Assembly (NCBI RefSeq): GCF_900129795.1
Contig: NZ_FQWW01000003.1
Span: 372,001-436,000 of the forward strand
Direction: 5' to 3'
Source: Flavobacterium sp. CF108
GTDB lineage: Bacteria; Bacteroidota; Bacteroidia; Flavobacteriales; Flavobacteriaceae
DNA: 64,000 bases
The notes under the pieces were generated by a model. The model did no database searches, was not told the origin of the DNA, and saw nothing but the letters and a program-made list of their open reading frames with translations. Both the position numbers and the translations under genes were made by a program. Of this stretch, positions 50,559 to 59,074 are shown one piece after another; within the stretch, counting starts at the first letter, position 1; every line of letters starts with the position of its first letter.

Positions 50559-51095
50559 TTAATTTTCTGAAATAAGCGATAATCTGAAACCAAATACAGC
50601 CAGTTCTCCCTGCATGAAATCTAAATCTAAAGATCTTTTAAAACCTAGTTTTTCATACATTTCCCAAGCTGTTTTCATGGCAAGTGTCGAATGAATAATA
50701 AGCTGTTTCTGTTTATTTTCAGTGGCTTTTTTGATGCATTCTAATGTCAGCAGTTTGCCAATTCCTTTTCCGCGCGCATTATGGTCAACGCCCAATAATC
50801 GAAATCCCGCCGAGTTTTTTTCCTGAGTTGCAATTCCGCCAGAACCATAATACTGCATGTCATTAAAAAAAACAACCGCTCCAAGAATGGTGTTATTTTC
50901 GTCAACTGCAACTAAAAGTTCTGTTTCCTGATGATTGGTAAAATCACCAATATTCGCCAGCATTTTATAATAATTGGGTTGTTCGTTTTCTTTTGGAAAA
51001 CCTTCTAATTGCGAATAAACGCGAATTAAAAGTTTCCCAATTTCCTCAAATTCTGAAGGAAAAGCGTTTCGAATATTATAGTTTGAAGTGTTCAT
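50559..51095 (-). CDS. GNAT-family N-acetyltransferase
   Basis: A 178-residue protein. The acetyl-CoA binding motif A reads LLGVDHNARGKGIGKLLTLECI (about 104-125), and WEMYEKLGFKRSLDLDF near 150-167 is the usual final motif. Substrate unknown. It lies 18 bases upstream of the lactonase gene and may be co-transcribed with it. Confidence 0.88.
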   Translation of the reverse strand: MNTSNYNIRNAFPSEFEEIGKLLIRVYSQLEGFPKENEQPNYYKMLANIGDFTNHQETELLVAVDENNTILGAVVFFNDMQYYGSGGIATQEKNSAGFRLLGVDHNARGKGIGKLLTLECIKKATENKQKQLIIHSTLAMKTAWEMYEKLGFKRSLDLDFMQGELAVFGFRLSLISEN

Positions 51096-51154
51096 GTTTT
51101 AGTTTACTTCGTCAGTTCGGCTAAAGCCTCGTGTCAGGTTTCAAGTTTCAAGTC

Positions 51155-51217
51155 TTGTCAGGCTGAGCGAAGTCGAAGCCCTTTGTGTGCCCTTCGACTT
51201 CGCTCAGGGTGACAAAA
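51155..51217. repeat. REP doublet (two inverted cttcgacttcgct arms)
   Basis: TGTCAGGCTGAGCGAAGTCG with AAG at 51156-51178 is mirrored by CTTCGACTTCGCTCAGGGTG with ACA at about 51192-51214, forming a long hairpin. This is the full palindromic form of the element whose single arms occur at 1530 and twice inside purL. Confidence 0.85.
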
Positions 51218-51279
51218 GAGTGTTTTAGGTTTCAAGTTTCAAGTTTTCAATCTAAAATCTAAAATCTGCAATCTAAAAT

Positions 51280-52383
51280 TTATTTAACCCCTTTCCACCA
51301 TTGTTTAAATTCCTGATTTTCATTTTTCAATTCAACCAATTCTCCAATCATAGGCGTAATTAAAGGAACTGGATTTGCCGAATTTGCATTCAGTTCCGTT
51401 ACTTTAATTAATGGTTCGTCCCAGGCATGCAGCGATAATGAAAACTTGGACGAATGCACCGGAAATGCTCGTTTTGCTTTTAAATCCTGTATCGCCTGTA
51501 CAACATCTTCGGGCATATTATGAATGTATTTCCAGTTTTTATTGTATTGACCGTTGTCGATTAAAACAATATCAAATGGTCCGAATTTCTCACCAATTTC
51601 TGCAAAATGCTGATCATAGCCGCTGTCTCCGCCTAAATACATTTTAAAATCTTTGGCTTCTAAAACAAAAGAAGTCCAAAGTGTATTGCAGCGTTTAAAA
51701 CTTCTGCCTGAAAAATGCCTTGACGGCGTTGTATAAAGCGTTAGATTTTCGTCTAATTCTATTTTTTCATGCCAGTCTTTTTCGATAATATTTTCTTTTG
51801 GAAATCCCCAAAATTCAAAATGTGAACCAACGCCAAGTGCCGTGATTACTTTTTTGGTTTTAGGTTTTAGCTGAAGGATTGTTTTATAATCTAAATGGTC
51901 GTAATGATCATGCGTAAGCAGTAAATAATCAATTTCCGGAAGATCATCAACCGTATAAATATCTGTTCCTTTAAACGATTTTGTGGTACCCGAAATAGGA
52001 GAGGCGTTACCGCTAAAAACAGGATCGATTAAAAAACGTTTTCCTTCCAGCTGAATATAATAAGACGAATGTCCAAACCAAACTAAAACATCCTGATCGA
52101 GAGGAAGTTCATGTAAATTGGTCTTGATTGACGGAATTAAATCGGTTGGGATTTTTCTATCGACTTTTTTGAAAATGAATTCGAATAAAACGCCAATTAA
52201 GCCGGCACCTTCAGCAAGGTCTGGCGTGAAGTTTTGGTTTTCAAATTTTCCGTTTTTGTATTGAGGTGATTTTTCAATTAAAGCTAATCTTTCGCCGGAA
52301 GGCTTTTTTCCGAATTTTGGATGTTGTAAAAAGTTGTAAACGAGAAGAACTATTATTAATAACAGAATTAAGAATGTGATCAT
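51280..52383 (-). CDS. Membrane-anchored MBL-fold metallohydrolase
   Basis: A 367-residue protein. An N-terminal membrane helix (ITFLILLLIIVLLVYNFLQ) anchors a UlaG/NAPE-PLD-like metallo-beta-lactamase domain. Metal motif LTHDHYDHLD is at about 156-165, FSGRSFKRCNTLWTSFV near 215-231, the bridging Asp in GGDSGYD near 245, and HSSKFSLSLHAWDEP near 315-330 supplies the last His. It probably hydrolyses a phosphodiester or lactone in the envelope. Two bases before its start lies the stop of the DUF1801 gene, so they form an operon. Confidence 0.88.
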   Translation of the reverse strand: MITFLILLLIIVLLVYNFLQHPKFGKKPSGERLALIEKSPQYKNGKFENQNFTPDLAEGAGLIGVLFEFIFKKVDRKIPTDLIPSIKTNLHELPLDQDVLVWFGHSSYYIQLEGKRFLIDPVFSGNASPISGTTKSFKGTDIYTVDDLPEIDYLLLTHDHYDHLDYKTILQLKPKTKKVITALGVGSHFEFWGFPKENIIEKDWHEKIELDENLTLYTTPSRHFSGRSFKRCNTLWTSFVLEAKDFKMYLGGDSGYDQHFAEIGEKFGPFDIVLIDNGQYNKNWKYIHNMPEDVVQAIQDLKAKRAFPVHSSKFSLSLHAWDEPLIKVTELNANSANPVPLITPMIGELVELKNENQEFKQWWKGVK

Positions 52384-52385
52384 TT

Positions 52386-52808
52386 TTATTTTGAGGGATA
52401 TAAATTTTGGACTTCTTCAATCGAAAGCGAAATGATTTTTTTTAAGATTTCGATGTCGATATCAGCTAATTTCTTGATGTAAATACAGGCTTTTGATACT
52501 TTGTATTTTCCCAGGTTTGAAAAAAGTTCTTCTCTCTTTTCTTCGGGTAAATAAAAATAAACTGTAGTTGCGGCTTTTCTGGGAGAAAAAGCGGCCAAAG
52601 GTGCGTCGCCTTCGTGTCCCGTGGCATATTTGTAATGATAAGTTCCAAAACCAATAATACTTGGCCCCCACATTTTAGGTTCAAAACCTGTTATTGATTT
52701 CATTATTTTTACCAGTTCAAAAGCATCATTTCTTTTTGCTTCACTATCTACAGCATTTATAAAATCAATAACACTGCTTTGGGTTTCTGCTGTTTTATTC
52801 TTTGCCAT
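52386..52808 (-). CDS. DUF1801 domain protein
   Basis: A 140-residue protein with the family signature MWGPSIIGFGTYHYKYATGHEGDAPLAAFSPRK split over residues 54-90 and YFYLPEEKREELFSNLGKYKVSKACIYIKKL, and ending VQNLYPSK. This is the second DUF1801 member here, of the type often written 'YdhG/YjhX-like'; function is not established. It overlaps nothing but is tightly placed between the MBL and serine-hydrolase genes (2 and 6 bases), implying one transcript. Confidence 0.88.
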   Translation of the reverse strand: MAKNKTAETQSSVIDFINAVDSEAKRNDAFELVKIMKSITGFEPKMWGPSIIGFGTYHYKYATGHEGDAPLAAFSPRKAATTVYFYLPEEKREELFSNLGKYKVSKACIYIKKLADIDIEILKKIISLSIEEVQNLYPSK

Positions 52809-52814
52809 CGCCTT

Positions 52815-53864
52815 TTATTTTTGATGTACTAAATCGCTTTTCAGCAGAATATTTTTGATTTTAAATTCAGAAATATAAAACAAATCGCGGCTTTCGTTCA
52901 TTTGATTTTCTAACACAATTAAGCTGACATCGCTTTCCGGGAAATATAAATTTACCGAAGAAAATCCGTCGCCTAAACCTGTATGACCTACATATTTTAC
53001 GGCTTCTTTTTCGATAATTTTAATTCCGTAACCATAGCCTTCATCTGCTTTTCCGAAGAAATTATGCTGTGCCAATATATTATATTTCAGCATTAATTGA
53101 TACGTTTCTGGTTTTAGGATTTTTCCTTTATGAAGATTATTATTCCAAACCGATAAATCATTAACCGTAGAAACAACTCCGTCTGCGCCTAAACTTTGAG
53201 GCGTAATCTGCGTAGTTTTTACAGCTTCAAATTTTCCATTAGAGTTAAAATACCCTGTAGCTAAATTTTGAGTTTTGTCTTTAGCATAACAAAATGTATT
53301 GTTCATTTTTAATTTCTTAAAAAGAGCATTCGCCACTTCGGTATAATTTTTTTTGGTGCTTAATTCAACAATTTTTTCAGCAAGGCTAAAGCTTAAATTT
53401 CCGTAGCTAAATTGAGTTCCGGGTTTAAAAGCCAAAGGCTTTTGCAAATCGACAATTCCATGTGTATGATTTAAAAGCTGATGAACCGTAACAGAATCTG
53501 CCCAGGATTGCGTTAATTCCGGAAGATATTTTTTAATTGGAGCATTTAAATCGACTTTGCCTTTTTCAACTTCCAATAAAAGTAAAACTGCTGCAACCTG
53601 TTTGCTGTTTGACATGATTTCGAATTGAGAGTTTACCGTTAAAGGTTTTTTTGTTTCAAAATTAGCAAACCCTTTTGCTTTTGAATACAATGTTTTTCCG
53701 TTTTTAGAAATCAAAACAACACCGTTAAAAATTGGAGAAGTTGTATGTTCAACCAAACTGTCAATTTTAGCGGTATAATTATCTTTTTTTTGTGCAGAAG
53801 AATTGTAGTATGACAAAAGAAAAGTCAAAAGTAATAAAGCAGGAATTTTGTATTTAATGTTCAT
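52815..53864 (-). CDS. Exported serine hydrolase (beta-lactamase/PBP class C family)
   Basis: A 349-residue protein with signal peptide (IPALLLLTFLLSYYNSSAQ). The nucleophile motif SxxK reads SNSK at about 86-89, YxN reads YGN at about 153-155, and the KTG equivalent reads HTG at about 294-296. It is likely a periplasmic esterase or D-aminopeptidase-like enzyme rather than a resistance beta-lactamase. First gene of a minus-strand run with DUF1801 and MBL genes. Confidence 0.9.
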   Translation of the reverse strand: MNIKYKIPALLLLTFLLSYYNSSAQKKDNYTAKIDSLVEHTTSPIFNGVVLISKNGKTLYSKAKGFANFETKKPLTVNSQFEIMSNSKQVAAVLLLLEVEKGKVDLNAPIKKYLPELTQSWADSVTVHQLLNHTHGIVDLQKPLAFKPGTQFSYGNLSFSLAEKIVELSTKKNYTEVANALFKKLKMNNTFCYAKDKTQNLATGYFNSNGKFEAVKTTQITPQSLGADGVVSTVNDLSVWNNNLHKGKILKPETYQLMLKYNILAQHNFFGKADEGYGYGIKIIEKEAVKYVGHTGLGDGFSSVNLYFPESDVSLIVLENQMNESRDLFYISEFKIKNILLKSDLVHQK

Positions 53865-53978
53865 TTTTTTAGTCTCGGTTTTCGGTTTTTTAGTTTTCAG
53901 TCACAGTCTCAGTCTCAGTTTTTCAGTTTTCGACTCAGTTAATAATTAACAATTCACCATTAACAATTCACAATTAAT

Positions 53979-54347
53979 TCAAAACATCCCATTTTCATTA
54001 ATCATTTCACTTGGAATTGGCTGTCCCAAATCCCAGAGTTCGATAATTTTATCTGACTCGAATTTGAAAATATGAACTACGACAAATCCCAAATCAGTTG
54101 AGTTTTGTTTTAAATGCGAATGTACAGCGACCAAATCATGATCGGTTATCATATGATGAATTTTAAAAGTTTTATTTGGATTTGTTCTTGCTGATTCTTC
54201 CATTGCCAGCATTAAAGTCTGCGCATCTCCTTTAAAATGAATATTATGATGCTTGAAATTTTCGCCTACATAAAGCCTAAAAGCTTCATGCGGATGACCG
54301 CTTGCAGCAAGTTTTAAGAAGTTTTCTACGATTTCTTTCTTAGTCAT
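53979..54347 (-). CDS. NTF2-like/SnoaL-like protein
   Basis: A 122-residue cone-shaped-barrel protein: VENFLKLAASGHPHEAFRLYV, ENFKHHNIHFKGDAQTLMLAM, MITDHDLVAVHSHLKQN and VVHIFKFESDKIIELWDLGQPIP. This family includes predicted ester cyclases and unannotated stress proteins. There is no clear catalytic set and the substrate is unknown. Single gene. Confidence 0.82.
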   Translation of the reverse strand: MTKKEIVENFLKLAASGHPHEAFRLYVGENFKHHNIHFKGDAQTLMLAMEESARTNPNKTFKIHHMITDHDLVAVHSHLKQNSTDLGFVVVHIFKFESDKIIELWDLGQPIPSEMINENGMF

Positions 54348-54403
54348 AATCTAAAGGATTAAACAGCAAACTAAGTTATGAAATTTAGAAGTACTTTTTG
54401 AAT

Positions 54404-54441
54404 TAAAAAAACCTGAAAATTTTTATAAATCTTCAGGTTTT
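54404..54441 (-). terminator. Terminator overlapping the end of the ArsR-like gene
   Basis: AACCTGAA (54410-54417) pairs with TTCAGGTT (54432-54439), and the minus strand then reads a T-run. The stop codon of the gene at 54423 lies in the loop. Confidence 0.8.
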
Positions 54442-54638
54442 ATCTGTGTTATATCGATACCTAATTTTGTGAATTCTTTTTCGCCTAAATCGGTAATATA
54501 AAAGTGTTTATCAGTTGGGCTTTTCTTGGCGATCCATCCTTTTTCTTCAAAAGTTACAGCGAGCAATTGACCGAGTTTTCCGCCAATATGTTCGTAGCAC
54601 ATTTTTGCCGGTTTTTGTTTGGATGGTTTCTCGCTCAT
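54423..54638 (-). CDS. Small ArsR-type winged-helix C-terminal domain protein
   Basis: 71 residues from the ATG at 54638. An upstream start at 54677 would run into the neighbouring gene. The sequence KMCYEHIGGKLGQLLAVTFE and HFYITDLGEKEFTKLGID matches the C-terminal half of certain ArsR regulators (pattern RxCYDHLAGxLG ... GxxWLxxLGID), without the N-terminal DNA-binding half. It may be an effector-binding partner or a reduced regulator. It follows the gene at 54646 with a 7-base gap. Confidence 0.65.
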   Translation of the reverse strand: MSEKPSKQKPAKMCYEHIGGKLGQLLAVTFEEKGWIAKKSPTDKHFYITDLGEKEFTKLGIDITQIKPEDL

Positions 54639-54645
54639 TTTATTC

Positions 54646-55269
54646 TTAATTACAGTTTTCGTTATAAAAAGCGGCAACTTGTTCTAAGCCGCTTCTCATT
54701 CTAAAATCTTTATTTTCAACTTTATCAGTAAGTGCTTTACAATCTGAGAAATATTTTAAAACATTTTCCCTTAAAGTAGAGGACAAAGGATTGTAATTGC
54801 CTAATGCTGTCAGTTTTTCTTCAGAAGGTCTTTTAGCAAAATAATAAGTTACGGTATTTCCTCCTGACATTCCTATTCCCGCACCCATGCCCATTCCTCC
54901 GGCACTCATTCCAGTATTTATTCCAGTACCCATTCCGGGATAATTGGAATAAGTACAATAAAGTTCAACATTATTTCCTGAAACTACTTCTAAAACAGCA
55001 ACAAACTTATCACTGTTTGTAGTTTGAAAAAATTTATAAACTTCTGTAACGTTATCCGGTTTTTTAATTTTTACCAGTTTGATTTGCGAAAAATCAATTT
55101 CACGTTTATCAGTTCCTGCGTAATTTTTATATTTAAAACTATCGAATTTTATTTTTCCGAAACCATTTAAAGAGTCTCCAGATTTTAAAACTATTAATGA
55201 ATGATTCATTTGGGCGTTTCCAATACTAATGGTTAGTATTGAAAAAAATAAAAGTAATCTTGAGATCAT
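54646..55269 (-). CDS. Exported protein with Gly/Met-rich segment
   Basis: 207 residues from the ATG at 55269 (MISRLLLFFSILTISIGNAQ, a good signal peptide); the frame extends to 55314 but would lose the signal. A beta-rich domain (LNGFGKIKFDSFKYKNYAG, VELYCTYSNYP) is interrupted by a low-complexity stretch of Gly, Met and Ala (MGTGINTGMSAGGMGMGAGI, about 127-150) and followed by a helical C-terminus with two Cys. No known family; periplasmic or outer-membrane associated. Confidence 0.65.
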   Translation of the reverse strand: MISRLLLFFSILTISIGNAQMNHSLIVLKSGDSLNGFGKIKFDSFKYKNYAGTDKREIDFSQIKLVKIKKPDNVTEVYKFFQTTNSDKFVAVLEVVSGNNVELYCTYSNYPGMGTGINTGMSAGGMGMGAGIGMSGGNTVTYYFAKRPSEEKLTALGNYNPLSSTLRENVLKYFSDCKALTDKVENKDFRMRSGLEQVAAFYNENCN

Positions 55270-55313
55270 AAAATGGCGGCGGTATTTAAGGTAATTTGCA
55301 GCCAAATTAGGCA

Positions 55314-55730
55314 TTAGGATTGTTTTTTACAAACTAATCTCAAAGCCAAATAAGCCGTTGGAATATAAGCAAAAACCAAATCTACAAATGTAAACCACAT
55401 TGGTGCCGGCAGGGAGCAGACACTTACAATTCCGCCTAGTAAAAAGAAAGCGCCAATTACTAAGGCTAATTTCTTTTTATGATTAACAGCGATTAAAGCC
55501 GTTGTAACTGCTCCTGCAAATGTTCCGATTGCGTGAGCCAGAAAAGGAAAAATAAAATGCTGTACTTCAAATAAATGCATTGTTTTTTGCAAACCTTCCA
55601 TCGTTGTATTGTCAACTCCATCTGGCGGTGGAATAACGGAGTCACTGATTAAAATGATACTCATATTTACAATACTTCCAATAACAATTCCAGCAATAAC
55701 AGCCAATATATTCCTTAAAACGGGATTCAT
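55314..55730 (-). CDS. Small four-helix membrane protein
   Basis: A 138-residue protein with four membrane helices (about 8-30, 55-78, 86-104, 110-130), including NILAVIAGIVIGSIVNMSII and AIGTFAGAVTTALIA. It resembles small uncharacterised integral-membrane proteins common in flavobacteria. The stop codon abuts the upstream frame of the exported protein at 54646, so both may be in one transcript. Confidence 0.75.
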   Translation of the reverse strand: MNPVLRNILAVIAGIVIGSIVNMSIILISDSVIPPPDGVDNTTMEGLQKTMHLFEVQHFIFPFLAHAIGTFAGAVTTALIAVNHKKKLALVIGAFFLLGGIVSVCSLPAPMWFTFVDLVFAYIPTAYLALRLVCKKQS

Positions 55731-55789
55731 AATTTTGATTTTTAATATTACGAATATAGGAAAATTAAGATTGTTTTGACCATTTTTTT

Positions 55790-56704
55790 TTAGTTGAATG
55801 ACTGCCTGAATTCTAATGGTGAAACGTTTGTTTTTGTTTTGAATAATTTACTGAATGACTGCTGATGTTCAAAGCCTAATTCATAAGCAATTTCACTTAC
55901 AGATAAGTTTGTGGTCGAAAGTTTTTCTTTTGCTTTTTCGATTAATTTGTCGTGAATGTGCTGCTGTGTGCTTTGACCAGTAAGATGGTTCAATAATCCG
56001 CTTAAATAATTAGGTGAAACATTTAGATTATTAGCGATAAACTGAACGGTTGGCAAGCCTTTTTTTGATAAGGAATCGTTTGTAAAATATTCTTCCAGCA
56101 GTTTTTCTAAACGAGCTAAAATCTCATGGTTGCTTATTTTTCGGGTTATGAATTGGCGGTTATAAAAACGCTCAGAATAGGTTAGAAGTAATTCTATTTG
56201 TGCTATAATAACATCCTGACTGAATTTATCGATATTAGATTGGTATTCCTGCTGAATATTTTTCATGATATCGATAATCATTTTTTCTTCTTTATCAGAA
56301 AGATGGAGTGCTTCGTAAACCGAATATCCAAAATATTCGTATTGTTTTATTTTCTGCGCAAGCGGCGTGTTCCATAAAAAATCCGGATGAACTAGTAAGG
56401 AATATCCGGTATGTTTCAATTCTGAGTTTCCTTCGATAGAAAAAACCTGACCGGGCGCGATAAACAATAAAACGCCTTCTTTAAAATCATATTCCTGCTG
56501 TCCGTAGCGCATTACGGCATTTGCATTTCTTTTTAATGCGATTGAATAAAAATCAAGAATAAGACTTTTAGGTTCTTGTTCGTTTAGAAATTTTAAATCT
56601 TCAAAATTATATACGCTTACAAGCGGATGTTCAGGCTTTGGCAAATCTCTAAACTCATGAAATTCGCTGATACTTTTTATTCGATGTGGTTGTTGATTTG
56701 CCAT
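55790..56704 (-). CDS. AraC-family transcriptional regulator
   Basis: A 304-residue regulator: an N-terminal cupin-like sensor (about 35-150, FIAPGQVFSIEGNSELKHTGYSLLVHPDFLW) and a C-terminal pair of helix-turn-helices (VQFIANNLNVSPNYLSGLLN and LSVSEIAYELGFEHQQSFSKLFKTKTNVSPLEFR, about 225-300). The gene directly upstream on the same strand is an NmrA-like oxidoreductase with a 12-base gap, a common pairing in which the regulator controls its neighbour; that control is inferred. Confidence 0.9.
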   Translation of the reverse strand: MANQQPHRIKSISEFHEFRDLPKPEHPLVSVYNFEDLKFLNEQEPKSLILDFYSIALKRNANAVMRYGQQEYDFKEGVLLFIAPGQVFSIEGNSELKHTGYSLLVHPDFLWNTPLAQKIKQYEYFGYSVYEALHLSDKEEKMIIDIMKNIQQEYQSNIDKFSQDVIIAQIELLLTYSERFYNRQFITRKISNHEILARLEKLLEEYFTNDSLSKKGLPTVQFIANNLNVSPNYLSGLLNHLTGQSTQQHIHDKLIEKAKEKLSTTNLSVSEIAYELGFEHQQSFSKLFKTKTNVSPLEFRQSFN

Positions 56705-56716
56705 AGCCTAAATTAT

Positions 56717-57613
56717 CTATTTTTGATTATATATTGCTGCAAATTCTTTTGCATATTCTGCCAGTTTTGTTTTTCCTAAAACTGCCGGTTTGTTTTTATA
56801 ATAATCTTCGCCCAATAAACCGCTGTAAAGTGCGGCGTACATTTCGACCAAACCTGCTGCGATTTTTGGCTGCATTCCTACCGAAATTAATCCGTTTAGC
56901 ACTTCTTCATCGCTTATAAACTGCCATTTTAAATCTGGTTTTCCAATTGCTGTTCCTAAGATTTTAGCAGTTTCGTGTCCATTTAATTCTTCGCTTGCTA
57001 CATAACGAATTTTTTTTCCGTCAAGCGGAGTTGTGATTTCCTCGGCAATAGCTTCGGCAATATCATTTGGAGAAACCCACGGAACTAATTCATCGGCACC
57101 ATAATTTGCCGAAATGAAGCCTTGATTTTTAATTGCAGGAATGTAAGCCAGCAAGTTGTAATAAAAAGAAGTTGGACGCATAAACGTAATCGAAACTTCT
57201 GCAAGCTGATTTAAAACGGCTTCAATTTCATTGTAACGCTGAATAATTCCTGATTTTTCTTTTAAATGTGCACCAATACTGCTTAAAAAGACAACACGCT
57301 TTACATCAGATTGTTTAATGGCTTGGGCATAAGCGTTTCCGATTTTGCGTGTAAAAGCATCCAGATCTAAATTCGGATCGAAATAATTAGCACGCGGAAT
57401 CATGCAGTAAACGGCATCTGCGTCTGTAAATGTTTTAGCCAAAAAATCTACATATTCTACTGAGCCAATGGCTGCTTTTGCGCCTAAGGTTTCGATTTCT
57501 TGTGTTCTATCGTTACTGCTGGCAATTACGGTAACGGAATGTCCTTTTTGAATTAATTCTTTTGCCAAAGGCTTGCTGATGTTCCCTAGAGAACCTGTAA
57601 TTATAATTTTCAT
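56717..57613 (-). CDS. NmrA-like NAD(P)-binding oxidoreductase
   Basis: A 298-residue atypical short-chain dehydrogenase. N-terminal nucleotide motif MKIIITGSLGNISKPLAKEL (GxxGxxx variant), then VKRVVFLSSIGAH, ITFMRPTSFYYNLLAYIPAI and WVSPNDIAEAIAEEI follow the NmrA/QOR2 pattern. There is no standard YxxxK pair, so it may act as a redox sensor or a quinone reductase. Paired with the AraC regulator gene 12 bases downstream. Confidence 0.87.
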   Translation of the reverse strand: MKIIITGSLGNISKPLAKELIQKGHSVTVIASSNDRTQEIETLGAKAAIGSVEYVDFLAKTFTDADAVYCMIPRANYFDPNLDLDAFTRKIGNAYAQAIKQSDVKRVVFLSSIGAHLKEKSGIIQRYNEIEAVLNQLAEVSITFMRPTSFYYNLLAYIPAIKNQGFISANYGADELVPWVSPNDIAEAIAEEITTPLDGKKIRYVASEELNGHETAKILGTAIGKPDLKWQFISDEEVLNGLISVGMQPKIAAGLVEMYAALYSGLLGEDYYKNKPAVLGKTKLAEYAKEFAAIYNQK

Positions 57614-57742
57614 AAGTTCTAAATTTTTGATGTTACAAAGTTGCGCAACATCAAAAAGATAGGTGTAGCCAAATCTACTATTGTTGTAGCCGGAAAAGTT
57701 GCTAAGGCTCTAAGTTGCTGAGATGCTAAGGTTTTGCTTTTT

Positions 57743-57906
57743 TGCCCACGGATTTTACGGATTAAACGGGTTTTCACTGGTTGCTTTTTTATTTTTTTTT
57801 GCCACAGATTTAAAGGATTAGCCCAGATTTTTTTTTAATCATTTTAATCTGTGGCATATTTAAATTAACCAGTGAAAACCCGTTTAATCCGTAAAATCTG
57901 TGGGCC
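57743..57906. repeat. Nested palindrome with 39-base arms
   Basis: 57744-57782 and 57867-57905 are inverted copies with one mismatch (starting GCCCACGGATTTTACGGATT). Inside sits a second inverted pair of the TTTTGCCACAGATTTAAAGG type. The remaining part of the 304-base gap (57614-57743) shows only a TTGCTAAGG-type short repeat. Confidence 0.88.
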
Positions 57907-57917
57907 AAATAAATCTC

Positions 57918-58403
57918 TCAGTTTTGAGATAATTTCTTTTCGTTTTCGGTTTGGGGTTTTCCAGTTGCGTTTGGTTCACCTTTTCCAGTTTCGATTAGTT
58001 TTTTAAGACTGTTTTGAATGTAGTTTGTCCAGGCATCACGGCAGATTTGGAAGCATTCGTATTCTTGGTTTAAACCAAAATGGGTAAAACGAAGTTCTGT
58101 TTTTCCGTCTTTTTCTGTGATTTCAAAAGTTGGTTTTGTTCCTGTCCATTCGGTTTTGTCTTCGGTAAACTTGAAGTAGTTTTCTTCAACCAGCCAGACA
58201 ATTTTTTGATTTAGAATTACTTCTGTCAATTTAATTTTGCAGCGATGAATATCTTCATAATGATAATTAAATTCATCATTTTGTTTTGCTGTATTTCCTT
58301 CAATTTCTTCTGACCACCAGCCTCGCACGTTAGTAATTGCATTAAAAACTTCCTCTGGAGATTGATTGACTAATATTGCTGTTGTAAAATCTGATGCACT
58401 CAT
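57918..58403 (-). CDS. SRPBCC (AHSA1-like) domain protein
   Basis: A 161-residue START-like protein: TTAILVNQSPEEVFNAITNVRGWW, FNYHYEDIHRCKIKLTEV, TEWTGTKPTFEITEKDGKTELRFTHFGL and CRDAWTNYIQNSLKKLIETGKG. This is the common flavobacterial 'ATPase' mis-annotated family; it more likely binds a small hydrophobic ligand. Single gene. Confidence 0.87.
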   Translation of the reverse strand: MSASDFTTAILVNQSPEEVFNAITNVRGWWSEEIEGNTAKQNDEFNYHYEDIHRCKIKLTEVILNQKIVWLVEENYFKFTEDKTEWTGTKPTFEITEKDGKTELRFTHFGLNQEYECFQICRDAWTNYIQNSLKKLIETGKGEPNATGKPQTENEKKLSQN

Positions 58404-58543
58404 TTTTATGGTTTTTAAAAGTTGAATATCAAATTTATTCTTTAAAAATCAATAAGTTAGGTTTTAATAAGACAATTGTAAGGTGTATTTCGGACAGATG
58501 TTTTGATTTTATATTGTTGATTTTAGATTTTTCAACTTTATGG

Positions 58544-59011
58544 TTAATTATTCACTTTCTTTTTGCTGAATAAGGCAATTAGTAAATTAATAATGTATAG
58601 CGGCGTGGCAATAAAAATGATAAGTAAAAACTGGCTTATTAAAACAACATTAACTAATTGGTAATCGTCAAATAATGGAAAAGCCATGTCTCTTGGAAAT
58701 AGTTTAAAATAAAGCATTAAAAGCCAGTAACCAATAAAACTTCCTATCAAAATAACAATATGTATTGCGGTTAAATATTTTATAAGCTGTTTTTTAAATA
58801 CTTTTTGAATAAACCAATATCCAAGTCCCATTAAAAAGTAGAACAGTGAAAGAACAACGGCAATATAAATATGAGCAATTACAAAATAGGTATCATGAAC
58901 ATTAATATCTAAAGTGCTGTCTGGATTATTTATTCCGGCTATTCCGATTAATAAAATGATTGCAGCAGTAATCCAGAATAGGTGGTAAGCTTTTATTTTT
59001 TGAAAGTTCAT
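58544..59011 (-). CDS. Small membrane protein resembling a cytochrome oxidase subunit I fragment
   Basis: A 155-residue protein with four membrane helices (about 11-29, 44-70, 81-106, 121-148). The segment NVHDTYFVIAHIYIAVVLS at about 36-54 closely follows the heme-copper oxidase signature HDTYYVVAHFHYV that supplies heme ligands, but the full subunit is about 500 residues and the third His of that signature is replaced by Ile/Tyr here. It is not part of an oxidase operon. It may be a derived NO- or heme-related membrane protein or a non-catalytic paralogue. Confidence 0.65.
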   Translation of the reverse strand: MNFQKIKAYHLFWITAAIILLIGIAGINNPDSTLDINVHDTYFVIAHIYIAVVLSLFYFLMGLGYWFIQKVFKKQLIKYLTAIHIVILIGSFIGYWLLMLYFKLFPRDMAFPLFDDYQLVNVVLISQFLLIIFIATPLYIINLLIALFSKKKVNN

Positions 59012-59074
59012 AAAATAAGTTGGTTTTATAGAAGATATTTTTTCTCTAAACGAATAAAAAAGATAATTGCTTTA

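Noticed and set aside
52815..53864. Antibiotic-resistance beta-lactamase
   Set aside because: The SxxK, YxN and HTG motifs fit the broad serine-hydrolase/PBP class C family; HTG instead of KTG and the gene context do not support a resistance role.
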